64,000 bases of DNA from CBDBCU01 sp965203435 (GCA_965203435.1 CBDBCU010000008.1:372001-436000); one strand, 5' to 3'. Shown: positions 15,708-26,457, counted from the first letter of the stretch. Notes: generated from the sequence alone by a model not told the origin. Numbers and translations are program-made.

Positions 15708-18700
15708 ATGAACTGGATCGGCGTCTTGTTCTGGCTGATTCCCCGGCGGCTGCGGGCCTCGGGGCTGCTGCTGGCTGTGGCCGGTTGCGGCATATTGGCG
15801 GCGGTGACGGTGCTGGCTACCGGCGCCCTCTATTCCCGCGCTTTGGCCGAGGGCGGCCTGCGGCATAGCTTGGCCGCCGCCGATCCGGTCAGCTTGAATA
15901 TCCAGATTGTGGCGCAAAACCGCCCCCTGGGGCCGGCCGATTATCAAAGGCTGCGCCCCCTGGTCGAGGAAACAGCCCAAACCCGGCTGGACTTTATCCT
16001 GCGGGATATGCAGCGATTCGGCCGTACTGCGGCCGATTTGCCCTTGACCAACGAACCGGTAATCCCCTCTCCCCTGCTGGGCGGCGTCACCGGCCGTCCC
16101 TTTTTCCTTACCGGCTTTCAAGAACATTCCCGCCTGCTCGCCGGCCGCTGGCCTAATCCCGAACCGCAAACGGATGAAAGCGGCCGCTTGACTCTGGAGG
16201 TAGTAGTGGGGGAAAAGACCGCCGGGGCTATGCTGTGGGAGGTCGGATCCCAAGCCGTCCTGCTGCCCTATCCCTCGGATTTGTTCGAGCAAATCGCCCT
16301 GGTCGTGGTGGGCATCGCCGCACCGATTGACCCGGCGGCGGAGTATTGGATGGGCTTTCCCGTCCATTTTTCGCCCCGGGAATATGCCGAGGTAATTCTG
16401 ATGCCGCTCTATGTGCCAGAGGCCGCCTTTGCCCAGGGCCTGGGGGCGCGCTATCCCACCCTGGTCGGCGATTACGGTTGGCATCTCTATCTGGACACCG
16501 CTGTTTTGACCGGGGATAAGGTGGCATCCACCCGGGCCGCGATCCAGGGTTTGGAACGGGAGCTCAACAAAAAAGTCCCCCGTTCCCTGACCTTGACCCG
16601 CCTGGAAAACAGCCGCGACACCGGATTATTGGCAACTTATCAGCGCGCCTTAATCCGGGCCCGGGTGCCTATTTACCTGTTCATTTCCCTGGTGGCCCTG
16701 GTTATCCTCTACTTTCTGGCGCTGGTGGCCGGATTATTGGCGCAAACCCGCCGGGCCGAGGCGGGCCTGCTGCGGAGCCGGGGGGCGGCCGCCGTACAAG
16801 TGGGCGGCGTCCTTACCACCGCGGAAATCCTGTTGACCCTGCTGGCGATAGCGGCCGGCCCCTTTCTGGCCCTGCTGATTTTCCGGGGATTGCTGCAAGC
16901 GGCCATTGACCCTTGGGGCGGGTTGAATGTCGATGCGGTCGGATTGGGCGCGGATATGTTTCTGCTGGGCGGGCTGGGGGGATTGGCCGGATTAGCGGTG
17001 CTGCTGCTGTCCAACGCCGCTTTGGCCCGGCGGGGATTGCTGGACTTTCTGCGGGAACGGGCGCGGCCGCCGACCCGTCCCGGGTGGCAGCGTTACTATC
17101 TGGATTTGCTGCTGCTGTTGTTGCTGGCTTTAGTCGGCTGGCAGACCGCGCAACGCGGCGGCTTTCTGGACCGGGAATTAGCCGGCCGGGAAATAGCCCT
17201 CGACCCGGCTCTGCTGTTGACGCCGGCTTTGGCGCTGCTGGCAGCGGCGGTGTTGCTGCTGCGGCTATTGCCTATGCTGCTGCGGATGTTGGCTTGGCTT
17301 ACCCGCCGGATTGCGCCGGCCTGGGCCGCCTGGGCCTTAACCCGAATGGCCCGGGATCCGCTGCCCTACGCAGCCCTGGCGGCGCTGCTGATGTTGGCCG
17401 CCGCCTTGGGGGTATTCGGGGCCGCTTTCCAATCCACTTTGACCCGCAGCCAGCAGGAACAAGCCCTGTTCCGGGCCGGCGGCGACTTGGTGGTTACAGT
17501 GGTAGCCCCCACGGCGGATATGGCGGACAACCTGCGCGGGCTGCCGGCGGTGCGGGCTTTCAGTCCGGTGTTGCGGGAAAGCGTAACTTTGCTGGACGGG
17601 CTGCCCGGCCGTTCCGCCGGATTATTGGCGGTGAACCCAGCTACTTTCCCGGAAACGGCTTGGTTCCGGGCGGATTTAGCCCCGCCGGGCAAAGATTTAG
17701 CAGAACTGCTGACGCCCTTGCGCCGCGGCCAATCCCCTTTGCCGGATTTGAGCGGCCGCCGCGCCGGCGGCGTACTAATCCCGGAATCGGCGGAAAGAGT
17801 GGGAATCTGGGTGAACACCGCCGCGCTGGGCGGCAGCATTGTAACCCAAACCTTGCGCCTGAATATCCGCATCGCTGACGCCGGCGGCCGCTATACTAGT
17901 CTGGATTTGGGCGATATTGACCTGGCCGGCCGGGGATTGGGCTTTCCCCCGGCTACGACCTCCCCGCCTACCGATGGGGATACGGCGGCCTGGACTTACT
18001 ACGCCGCCGATTTGCCGGTCGACCAAGCCGGGTTGGAGCCGCCCTATAGCGTGGCCGCCCTTTACTTTATCGGCAAATCCCTCTATCGGATGCCGCCGGG
18101 GGTAATTTATCTGGACGACTTGACGGCAGAACCCGGCCCGCCCGGTAGCCCGGAGGGAATGGTTATTGAGGATTTTGCGGAATTGGGCCGCTGGCAAGCA
18201 ATGCCGCAAGCCGGCGAAACCACCGACACTCTGGAAATCCGTCAGCAAGCCGGGCGCAACGGCGGCAATGGGTTAGCCTTTGCCTGGCAGGATCCCATCC
18301 TGCGCGAACCCCGGGGGATTTTGACGCCGCCCGGCCCGTTTCCTTTGCCGGCCATTGGCGGCCCCGGCTTGGCGGTAGGGCAGCAACTGCGGTTGGATAC
18401 CGGCCGCCAATTAGTCCCGGTGGTTATTGCGGATAAAGTTGACTATTTCCCCACGGCCGGCGGCGGCCGCCAGCCCTTTCTGATTGTATCCCTGGCCGCA
18501 TGGGATGCCTATACCGCCCGTTTGCCACAGGGCCTGCCCCGGCTGCCTCGGGAATACTGGCTGGCTCTGGAATCGGATGCCGACCGGGCGCAAGTTATCC
18601 AATCGGCCCGGGAGGCCACTTCGGTATCGGCCACGATCCGCGACCGGGATTTGCTGGTGGATCAGGCCCGGCGCAATCCGTTGGCCGGCGGCGGTTGGGA

Positions 18701-19115
18701 TGGGCTTACATGGCTCAGTCTGGCGGCCCTGGTCTTGGCGGCAACCCTGGCTCTGTCCGTCCACGCTCTAGCTGCCGTGCGGGCCGGGCGGGTCGAGTTA
18801 ATCGTGGCCCGGGCCTTGGGCTTTTCCCGCCGTCAATTGGCGGCCGCCCTGCTGCTGGAGCGGCTGCTGGTGGCGGCCGGGGGCTTGCCGGCCGGGGCTA
18901 TCCTGGGCGTACTGCTCAGCCGCTGGACTTTGGGCTTGCTGGGACAGACCGCCGCCGGCCGGCCGCTGATACCGCCTATGGCTTTGACGCTGCAAGAGGG
19001 TATAATCGCCGCCGCCCTGATTAGTCTAGGGGCGGCCGTGCTGCTGTCCATAGGCTTGGCGGCCGCGGCCGCCTTGCGGCTGCGCCCGGCGGATATACTG
19101 CGCGGCGGGGAATGA
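15708..19115 (+). CDS. FtsX/MacB-type ABC transporter permease, 1135 residues
   Basis: Large permease with two FtsX-like modules. An N-terminal helix (about res 12-38) and a long external domain are followed by three-helix FtsX cores near residues 320-450 and again near 990-1135 (LAATLALSVHALAAVRAGRV, ARALGFSRRQLAAALLLERL). A central helix pair sits at about 460-560 and a second external domain between. Such duplicated permeases are usual in MacB/LolCE-like exporters that act on lipids, peptides or envelope stress substrates. ATG 15708 has AAGGGGGCGG just upstream. It is the first of four ABC genes with the genes at 19381, 23056 and 24075. Confidence 0.85.
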   Translation: MNWIGVLFWLIPRRLRASGLLLAVAGCGILAAVTVLATGALYSRALAEGGLRHSLAAADPVSLNIQIVAQNRPLGPADYQRLRPLVEETAQTRLDFILRDMQRFGRTAADLPLTNEPVIPSPLLGGVTGRPFFLTGFQEHSRLLAGRWPNPEPQTDESGRLTLEVVVGEKTAGAMLWEVGSQAVLLPYPSDLFEQIALVVVGIAAPIDPAAEYWMGFPVHFSPREYAEVILMPLYVPEAAFAQGLGARYPTLVGDYGWHLYLDTAVLTGDKVASTRAAIQGLERELNKKVPRSLTLTRLENSRDTGLLATYQRALIRARVPIYLFISLVALVILYFLALVAGLLAQTRRAEAGLLRSRGAAAVQVGGVLTTAEILLTLLAIAAGPFLALLIFRGLLQAAIDPWGGLNVDAVGLGADMFLLGGLGGLAGLAVLLLSNAALARRGLLDFLRERARPPTRPGWQRYYLDLLLLLLLALVGWQTAQRGGFLDRELAGREIALDPALLLTPALALLAAAVLLLRLLPMLLRMLAWLTRRIAPAWAAWALTRMARDPLPYAALAALLMLAAALGVFGAAFQSTLTRSQQEQALFRAGGDLVVTVVAPTADMADNLRGLPAVRAFSPVLRESVTLLDGLPGRSAGLLAVNPATFPETAWFRADLAPPGKDLAELLTPLRRGQSPLPDLSGRRAGGVLIPESAERVGIWVNTAALGGSIVTQTLRLNIRIADAGGRYTSLDLGDIDLAGRGLGFPPATTSPPTDGDTAAWTYYAADLPVDQAGLEPPYSVAALYFIGKSLYRMPPGVIYLDDLTAEPGPPGSPEGMVIEDFAELGRWQAMPQAGETTDTLEIRQQAGRNGGNGLAFAWQDPILREPRGILTPPGPFPLPAIGGPGLAVGQQLRLDTGRQLVPVVIADKVDYFPTAGGGRQPFLIVSLAAWDAYTARLPQGLPRLPREYWLALESDADRAQVIQSAREATSVSATIRDRDLLVDQARRNPLAGGGWDGLTWLSLAALVLAATLALSVHALAAVRAGRVELIVARALGFSRRQLAAALLLERLLVAAGGLPAGAILGVLLSRWTLGLLGQTAAGRPLIPPMALTLQEGIIAAALISLGAAVLLSIGLAAAAALRLRPADILRGGE

Positions 19116-19127
19116 CAAATCCGCCCG

Positions 19128-19355
19128 TCCTTCAACAAGTTCAGGATGAGCGGATACATTTGCCATCCTTCAACAAGTTCAGGATGAGCGGATATATTCC
19201 CGCCCGTCCTTCAACAAGTTCAGGATGAGCGGATACATTTCCGCCCGTCCTGCAACGAGTTCAGGATGAGCGGATACACTTGCCATCCTTCAACCAGTTC
19301 AGGATGAGCGGATACATTTCCGCCCGTCCTGCAACCAGTTCAGGATGGGCGGATA
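19128..19355. repeat. Six-unit tandem array of family A repeats
   Basis: Units TCCTTCAACAAGTTCAGGAT plus GAGCGGATA begin at 19128, 19166, 19207, 19248, 19286 and 19327. Spacing alternates 38/41/41/38/41. The spacers are two alternating short forms (ACATTTGCCA-like and a CCGCCCG-ended form), so this is a tandem repeat, not CRISPR. The array separates the two permease genes. Confidence 0.9.
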
Positions 19356-19380
19356 CAATCGGCGGGGAGTAACGGCGGTT

Positions 19381-22300
19381 ATGGCCTTTTTGCAACTGGC
19401 CGGGCTGATGGCGCGGCGGCGCGTGGCGGCGGCGTGGCGGCCGGAACTGGTCTTGTTCCTGGGCATCCTGCTGTCCGTAGCCATCCTGTCCGGCAGCGTC
19501 GTTTTTTCCGACTTGCTGGCGGCCGCCGCCCTGCGCCGGGCTTTGCAGGAGGCCCCGGCCGAGGAGGTCAATTTCTGGGTACGCATCTACCACAACCTGG
19601 AGGAGCCGGCTACCGCCGCCCAGCGGGATACCCCCTATCAGTCGGCGATTGACTTTGTCGAGGGGCAGGTGAGTCCCCGGTTTCGGCCCTATCTGGAGGG
19701 CGAGGCGCGGCTGTTGGAAACGGCGACCTTTTTCTTTGGCGGCGCGGCCCGGTTTGAGCTGCCGCAAGCGGTAAGGCCGCGCGGCCGGGTGCAGTATATG
19801 ACCGGCTTATTCGCCGCCGACCGCAGTCAACTGACCGCCGGCCGCTGGCCTAATCCGCCGCCATCCCCGGCCGGTACCACTACGCCGCCAATCATCGAAG
19901 TCGCCATTGAAAATGCCGGCGCCCAACTGATTGGCTTGACCGTGGGGGAGGAATTGGATTTAATCCCTACGGCCGGCGCGCTGAATCAAGAAACTACCCG
20001 GGCGCGGATTGTGGGGCTGTTTGACCGGGTTAATCCCGAGGACGATTTCTGGCACGGGCGGGAACGCAGTTTCAGCCATCATAATGACCAGTGGGCTACC
20101 GTACCCCTCTTTACCACCGAGGCCGCCATCCTCCAGCAAATGGCCGCCGTCTATCCCGGTCTCTATGCCAACGCCACCTGGATTTTTGACCTGAATCGGC
20201 AAGGCATCCGGCCCGGGGAGGTAGCCTATCTGCAAGCGGCCATCCCGGCGGCCCGGCAGGATATTGCCGCCCGATTGGAAAACTCCACCGTCGGCATCCG
20301 ACTGGATCGGCTGCTGCGCCGCTATTCGGAACAGCTGACCCTGGCCCGCATCCCCCTGTTCTTGATGGTCTTTCTGGTGGTGGGCATATTGGCCTACTAT
20401 CTGGCCCTGGTGTCGGGTTTAACCGTGCGCGCCCGCAGCGGGGAAATGGCGCTGCTGAAAAGCCGGGGGGCGACCACCGGGCAGCTGGCTTTGCTGATGT
20501 TGGTCGAAGGATTGGTATTAGCCGCGCCGGCGGTAGTAATCGGGACTTTGCTGGCCGCGCCGGCCGCCGGGCTATTGGGCCGTCTGTTCTTTGACCTGGA
20601 TAGCGGCGGCGGGCTGATTTCCCTATCCTACCGGGCTTTCCTGCTGGGGGCTGGCGGGGCCTTGCTGGCGACGCTGGTGCTTACCCTGTCCACTTGGGCG
20701 GCGGCCCGGCAAAGCATTGTGGAGTTTCGACAAGCCGGAGCCCGGCCGCCGCGGACGCCCTGGTTTCACCGCTACTATCTGGACTTGCTGCTGCTGGCGT
20801 TTATCGGCCTCCTGTGGTGGCAAATCCAGAGCCGCGATACCTTTCTGCTGCGGCCGGCCGGGGCCGGAGAACTGGAAATTGACTTTACCCTGCTGCTAAG
20901 CCCGGCCCTGGGCCTGGTCGCCTTGGCTCTGCTTACCCTGCGCTTTTTCCCGTGGACAATGGCCCTGCTTTCCCGCTTGGCGGAACCGATAGGGCCGGTC
21001 TGGTTGGTGCAGGGCTTGCGGCGGGTAGGCCGGGATCCCATCGCCCCCGGCAGTCTGGTGGCGCTGCTGATGTTGGCTACGGCGTTGGGCGTCATTGGCA
21101 GCGCCTTTACCGCCACTTTGCAGCGCAGCCAGGCCGACCAAGCCCGCTATCAGGTGGGGGCGGATTTGCGAATTCAGCACAGCGGCGACCGCCATCCGGT
21201 AACGGACTATGGATTGGCGGCCGCCGGATCCGCCGCCGGGCAATCCGGGCCGGAATTAGCGGGAATGGCGGAAGTACGGCGGAGCAGCGGCTCTTTGTTG
21301 ACCCAGGGTATCAGTAGTACCCGCTTGTCGGTGTTGGCCGTGGATTCCGCCAATTTTGCCGCCGCCGCCTGGTTTCGTTCCGATTTTGCCGGCGGTCAAT
21401 CCCTGGCGGAATTGATGGCGGCTTTGCAATCCGATACCGGCCCGGCGGCCGCCAGTACCGATGCCGATTATGGGATAGAACTGCCGGCCGCGGCCACAGC
21501 CTTGTCCGTATGGGCTAATCCGGGGCGGCCCGGCTATCGGCTGGTATTGTTGGCCCGATTGCGGGATGCTAACGGCTATCATTTTGACGCTTTCCTGGGC
21601 GAGCCGGATGCCTTGGGTTGGCAGCAATTGACCGGAGAATTGACGCCCCTTCGCCGCCGCGGCAATGCCCCGCCGCCGGAATTGACGCCGCCCTTTACCC
21701 TGCTGAATTTGCAGGTGGACAGCCGGTTCGGATTGGAGGAGCCGGGCGTCCTCTTTCTGGATGAATTGGCCGCCGTTACCCCGGCCGGCCGGCAAAGCAT
21801 CGCCGATTTTCAATCTTTGGAAAATTGGGCGGTTATTGCGGATTATGCCCGGCCCGGCTTGTATGCGTTGGAATCCAGTCCGGCCTTGAGCCGGGCCGAC
21901 GGCCGGGCCGCCATCGCTTTCAGCTGGGCTCCGGGCGGCATCGGTTTGCGCGGGATCCGGCCCGGCCCGGGGGATGAACCGGCCCCGGTTATCGTATCTC
22001 CGGCCATCCTGGAAAGCGCTGACGCCGCCCTCGGCGATACCTTGACTTTGAGTGTGGGCAACTTTGCTATGCCGGTACGGATCGCCGCCATCGCCGATTA
22101 TTTCCCGACTCTGGATCCCCGGGAACAGACCTTTATCGTTATAGACGGGAAAGCCTTTGCCGGCTACGCCAACCGGCACGGCCGCCGGCCGGCCGGCGGC
22201 CCGGAGGAACTGTGGGCGGCCTTGCCCTCCGGCGGCGATAAGGCCGCCGCTGTATCCCGCATCACCGCCGCTTTGTCCGACAAAGGATTGGAAATTGAGG

Positions 22301-22788
22301 AAACCCGGCAAGCCGCCGCGGAAATTCAGCGGCGGGCGGCGCGGCCCCTGACCAATGCCAGTTGGAGCGGTCTGCTGGCGCTGATGTTTCTGGCCTTGAC
22401 TTTAGCCAGCGCCTCCGGGGTAGCCTTCTTTTCCTTTGTGGAAACCCGGGAGCGGCGGACGGAGTTTGCCTTGCTGCGGACGATGGGCGCGGCGGGCGGG
22501 CAGCTGAATGGTATGGTATGGTTTAACCTGTTGCTGATTCTGGTTTGCGGCGTCGGATTGGGGGCTTGGGCCGGCCAGCAAATCGGCAATGCCCTGCTGC
22601 CGGCCCTGGAAGTGGCTGAGGGCGGGATGCGGGTTACGCCGCCGATGGCGTTGCAAACTAACGGGCTGACTTTGCTGGCGGCCTATCTGACCCTGGCCGC
22701 CGTAGCGGTGGGCAACGGCCTGGGGCTGGCCTGGTTCACCGCCCGCCTGGAAGTGCAGCAAGTCCTCCGCGCCGGCGAGGGGGTATAA
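19381..22788 (+). CDS. FtsX/MacB-type ABC transporter permease, second subunit
   Basis: Partner of the permease at 15708, 1135 residues, with the same architecture: N-terminal helix (res 18-40), external domain, FtsX core at about 310-440 (LMVFLVVGILAYYLALVSGL, KSRGATTGQLALLMLVEGL), central helices near 470-600, external domain, and a second FtsX core at the C-terminus (SASGVAFFSFVETRERRTEF). ATG 19381 is preferred over the in-frame ATG at 19345, which lies inside the repeat array; GGGGAG is 11 bases upstream of 19381. The two probably form a heterodimer served by the two ATPases downstream. Confidence 0.85.
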   Translation: MAFLQLAGLMARRRVAAAWRPELVLFLGILLSVAILSGSVVFSDLLAAAALRRALQEAPAEEVNFWVRIYHNLEEPATAAQRDTPYQSAIDFVEGQVSPRFRPYLEGEARLLETATFFFGGAARFELPQAVRPRGRVQYMTGLFAADRSQLTAGRWPNPPPSPAGTTTPPIIEVAIENAGAQLIGLTVGEELDLIPTAGALNQETTRARIVGLFDRVNPEDDFWHGRERSFSHHNDQWATVPLFTTEAAILQQMAAVYPGLYANATWIFDLNRQGIRPGEVAYLQAAIPAARQDIAARLENSTVGIRLDRLLRRYSEQLTLARIPLFLMVFLVVGILAYYLALVSGLTVRARSGEMALLKSRGATTGQLALLMLVEGLVLAAPAVVIGTLLAAPAAGLLGRLFFDLDSGGGLISLSYRAFLLGAGGALLATLVLTLSTWAAARQSIVEFRQAGARPPRTPWFHRYYLDLLLLAFIGLLWWQIQSRDTFLLRPAGAGELEIDFTLLLSPALGLVALALLTLRFFPWTMALLSRLAEPIGPVWLVQGLRRVGRDPIAPGSLVALLMLATALGVIGSAFTATLQRSQADQARYQVGADLRIQHSGDRHPVTDYGLAAAGSAAGQSGPELAGMAEVRRSSGSLLTQGISSTRLSVLAVDSANFAAAAWFRSDFAGGQSLAELMAALQSDTGPAAASTDADYGIELPAAATALSVWANPGRPGYRLVLLARLRDANGYHFDAFLGEPDALGWQQLTGELTPLRRRGNAPPPELTPPFTLLNLQVDSRFGLEEPGVLFLDELAAVTPAGRQSIADFQSLENWAVIADYARPGLYALESSPALSRADGRAAIAFSWAPGGIGLRGIRPGPGDEPAPVIVSPAILESADAALGDTLTLSVGNFAMPVRIAAIADYFPTLDPREQTFIVIDGKAFAGYANRHGRRPAGGPEELWAALPSGGDKAAAVSRITAALSDKGLEIEETRQAAAEIQRRAARPLTNASWSGLLALMFLALTLASASGVAFFSFVETRERRTEFALLRTMGAAGGQLNGMVWFNLLLILVCGVGLGAWAGQQIGNALLPALEVAEGGMRVTPPMALQTNGLTLLAAYLTLAAVAVGNGLGLAWFTARLEVQQVLRAGEGV

Positions 22789-22800
22789 TTACCGCGCCCC

Positions 22801-22978
22801 ACCGTCATTCCCGCGTAAGCGGGAATCCAGGACGGTACTGCCTTATAATGCCGCAGTCTTGGCAAGCCACTGTGGGATTCCCGCTTGCGCGGGAAGGACG
22901 GTAGGGAGGACGGGATTCCCGCTTGCGCGGGAAGGACGGTAGGGAGGACGGGATTCCCGCTTGCGCGGGAATGACGGT
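22801..22978. repeat. Family B repeat, copy 5, with amplified right arm
   Basis: A full unit (core CTGCCTTATAATGCCGCAGT) is followed by two extra right-half hairpins in a 38-bp tandem (GGATTCCCGCTTGCGCGGGA). A half family C repeat lies at 23015-23037, just before the ATPase gene. Confidence 0.85.
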
Positions 22979-23055
22979 GGGGCGGGCAGTCAATCTGCTG
23001 GGCAGACCAAAATCCTGTCTATCCTGTCTATCCATGTAAATAAAGGAAAAAGGCA

Positions 23056-24074
<1,019 letters not shown>

Positions 24075-24075
<1 letters not shown>

Positions 24076-24815
24076 TGACCGCTTTTCCCTCCTATAGCGG
24101 CAGCAATCCGGCGGCCGCCGCAACGGCCGGGCCGGCTCTGCTGTCGGCCCGCGGCCTTACCCGCCGTTTCGGTTCCGGCCCGGCCGCCGTTACCGCCGTC
24201 AAGGGCATTGACTTGGATATTGCCCCCGGCGAGTTTCTGGCGGTAATGGGCCGTTCCGGCTCCGGCAAAACCACCCTGCTCAACCTGCTGGCCGGCCTGG
24301 ATCAGCCCACCGCCGGCCGTGTAACTTTTGAGGGGCGCAACCTGGTGGACTTGGCCGAGGGGGAAATGGTGGCTCTGCGCCGCGCCCGCATCGGCTTTGT
24401 CTTTCAATCCTTTGGCCTGATTCCCCTGCTGTCGGCCTATGAAAATGTGGAACTGCCGTTGCACCTGGGCGGCGTTCCCTGGCGGGAACGGCGGCAGCGG
24501 GCGGCGCAGGCGTTGGCGCAAGTCGGATTGGATTCCCGGATGGGGCATCGGCCCTACGAACTTTCCGGCGGCGAGCAGCAGCGGGTGGCCCTGGCCCGGG
24601 CGTTGGTCATCAACCCGGCGGCCTTATTTGCCGATGAACCCACCGGGGAATTGGACAGCGCCACGGGCAGCGCCATCGCCGCCCTGCTGCGGGACACCGC
24701 CCGGGAGCGCGGCGTAACCGTCATCGCCGCCACCCACGACCCGGCCCTGGCCGCGTTAAGCAGCCGCGCCCTGGCAATGACGGATGGGGCGGTGGCGGCG
24801 GGCGGCGGGGGGTGA
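24075..24815 (+). CDS. ABC transporter ATP-binding protein
   Basis: LolD/MacB-type ATPase of 246 residues. Walker A GRSGSGKTT, signature LSGGEQQRVALARAL, Walker B ALFADEPTGEL and switch His in AATHDPA are intact. The first 25 residues are a Ser/Ala/Gly-rich leader. It overlaps the upstream ATPase by one base and its stop overlaps a GTG start of the next gene. The pair of ATPases with two different permeases suggests a single heteromeric exporter. Confidence 0.92.
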
Positions 24816-25069
24816 TCTGGAGGATGGATGTTATCGGTTTTCAGCGGGATTTTGGCCGTCAAGTGCGGCGTTGGCGGGAGGCAAGCGGCTTCACGCAAGA
24901 GGAGTTGGCGCACCGCGCCGGGGTTCATGTTACCTATCTTTCCGGCATTGAACGGGGCGTACGCAACCCGTCCCTCAAAAACATCCGCGCTTTGGCCGCA
25001 GCCTTAAACCTCCCCGTGGCCGAGTTGTTCGCCTTTGAGACGGCAACGATGCGGCTGAGGGATGGTTAG
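24812..25069 (+). CDS. XRE-family transcriptional regulator
   Basis: Small DNA-binding protein of about 85 residues with a Cro/C1-type helix-turn-helix: FGRQVRRWREASGFTQEELAH, AGVHVTYLSGIERGVRNPS and NIRALAAALNLPVAELF. GTG 24812 overlaps the ATPase stop (GTGA), which would couple translation; ATG 24824, four codons later, directly follows GGAGG but with no spacing. Its position suggests control of the ABC operon, but no operator is evident. Confidence 0.85.
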   Translation: MIWRMDVIGFQRDFGRQVRRWREASGFTQEELAHRAGVHVTYLSGIERGVRNPSLKNIRALAAALNLPVAELFAFETATMRLRDG

Positions 25070-25083
25070 GGGGCGGGCTCACT

Positions 25084-25185
25084 ACCGTCATTCCCGCGTA
25101 AGCGGGAATCCAGAAATGCCCGATTAGTAATATGCCTGTCTTTGTCAGTACCGTTCGGGATTCCCGCTTACGCGGGAAGGACGGT
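25084..25185. repeat. Family B MITE-like repeat, copy 6
   Basis: Core AGAAATGCCCGATTAGTAAT. The remainder of the 320-base gap (25186-25391) has short GGGAAGGACGGTAG fragments and a TATGAT box near 25325 that may serve the osmC gene. Confidence 0.85.
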
Positions 25186-25391
25186 AGCGAGGGCGAGAAA
25201 GACGGTAGCGGGGCGGGAATGGCAGTAGCGAGGCGTCGGGAAAGGCGGGTGTGGGGCAGTAATAACGGTTGTTATAGGCCATTGCCGGTAGTGAGGCGGC
25301 GGTTGCGCCCGGCGGCCGCTGCCGTTATGATAGCCGGGTCAGGGCAAAGGGCGGCTGCGGCGGCCCCATCCTACGCCAGGAGGTTGGCTTT

Positions 25392-25841
25392 ATGACGGAA
25401 TTGACTTTAGCCTATCGGGTGCGGAGTTACAGCACCGGCACGCCGGGGCGGGCTATCTGCAACGCCCGCGGCCATCATTTTGTGGCCGACGGAGCCGGCG
25501 GCGAGGAGGTCGGGGCCGGAGAACTGTTCCTGTCCGGCATCGCCGCCTGCGCCGTCAATATGGTGGAGCGCATCGCCGCGGAGGAAACCATCCCCCTGCA
25601 CTGGATGGATGTGGGCGTGGAAGCCTATCGGGACCCGGTCAAGGGGCCGGGCAGCGAACCCGGCGGCTTGACCCTGTACGACGCCATCCAAGTCCATTTC
25701 CAGATGTGGGGGCTGGACGATGACCAGGGGCAATACCTGGTTAATCAGTGGAAACGGCGTTGACCTCTCTACGGTTCCGTCGCCGTGGCGACGCCCGGTA
25801 CCCGCGTAACCGCCGAGTTCAACGCCCAGGTTCATCACTAG
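25392..25841 (+). CDS. OsmC-family protein, apparent selenoprotein (UGA at codon 124)
   Basis: Peroxide/redox protein of the OsmC/Ohr fold. The plain reading frame stops at TGA 25761-25763 after 123 residues and lacks the family's second conserved Cys. Reading TGA as selenocysteine gives KRR-Sec-PLYGSVAVATPG and a normal end at TAG 25839-25841 (149 residues, the family length). The Sec falls where relatives have Cys-Pro; the first Cys is C53 in GIAACAVNM. A hairpin with arms CGTCGC/GCGACG (25778-25793) and loop CGTG sits 14-30 bases past the UGA, where bacterial SECIS elements lie. ATG 25392 follows AGGAGG. No sel genes are in the window. Confidence 0.8.
25778..25793 (+). promoter_or_regulatory. 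SECIS-like hairpin after the osmC UGA
   Basis: CGTCGC, loop CGTG, GCGACG: a 6-bp GC stem with a G-containing tetraloop whose apex is about 21-24 bases past the UGA, inside the usual window for SelB-binding bacterial SECIS elements. Outer pairing GGT/ACC could extend it. Confidence 0.6.
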
Positions 25842-25879
25842 GGCAGTGGCCTACAGCTGACAACCGCCATTGCCTCGAT

Positions 25880-25915
25880 AAAAAAGCCGGGGCGGGTTGT
25901 CAATCCGCCCCGGCC
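25880..25915 (-). terminator. Rho-independent terminator of rplJ-rplL
   Basis: On the minus strand GCCGGGGCGG, a short loop and CCGCCCCGGC are followed by TTTTTT, 65 bases beyond the rplL stop. Confidence 0.85.
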
Positions 25916-25979
25916 TTGAGCCGGTTGAGTGATGGCGGCCGGCGGTTTCAGACGGCGGCCGCCGCCGGTAGCGGTCAGG

Positions 25980-26375
25980 CTAGGCTACTTCGGCCACGGC
26001 GCCGGCTTCCTCCAGCTTGGACTTGACGCTTTCCGCCTCGTCCTTGGCAATGCCCTCTTTGACCCGGGCCGGCGCCGACTCCACCAGTTCCTTGGCTTCC
26101 CGCAGGCCCAGGGAAGTGATTTCCCGGACGGCCTTGATGACGTTAATCTTGTTGGGGCCGATTTCCTGCAAGCGGACGTCGAACTCGGTCTTTTCCTCCT
26201 CGGCCGGGGCGGCCTCTACCGCCGCGCCGCCGGCGGGAACGGCGGCTACGGCCACCGGCGCGGCGGCGGTAATGCCGAACTCCTCCTCCAGGGCCTTCAC
26301 CAGGTCGGACAACTCCAGGACGTTCATCTCCTTGATGGCGGCCAGCATCTCGTCTTTGGTCAGGGTCGTCGTCAT
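25980..26375 (-). CDS. rplL: 50S ribosomal protein L7/L12
   Basis: Stalk protein that recruits translation GTPases. 131 residues: N-terminal dimerisation helix pair (LVKALEEEFGI), flexible Ala/Pro/Gly hinge (about res 38-60), and the C-terminal globular domain with KINVIKAVREITSLGLREAK and the final EEAGAVAEV. It follows rplJ by 82 bases in the usual order and is closed by a terminator. The length is slightly above the average of about 122-128 because of the long hinge. Confidence 0.97.
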   Translation of the reverse strand: MTTTLTKDEMLAAIKEMNVLELSDLVKALEEEFGITAAAPVAVAAVPAGGAAVEAAPAEEEKTEFDVRLQEIGPNKINVIKAVREITSLGLREAKELVESAPARVKEGIAKDEAESVKSKLEEAGAVAEVA

Positions 26376-26457
26376 AAATGCCTCCTTGATTATTCCCGCG
26401 CCGGGCGGGAATCGTGGTTTTGTTGCCGGTGTAACCCGGGATGGGCAACGGCCGGGC

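Noticed and set aside
19128..19355. Regular repeats that look like a CRISPR array
   Set aside because: The intervening sequences are only 10-13 bases and of two recurring kinds, the same unit is dispersed singly over the window, and no cas genes are present.
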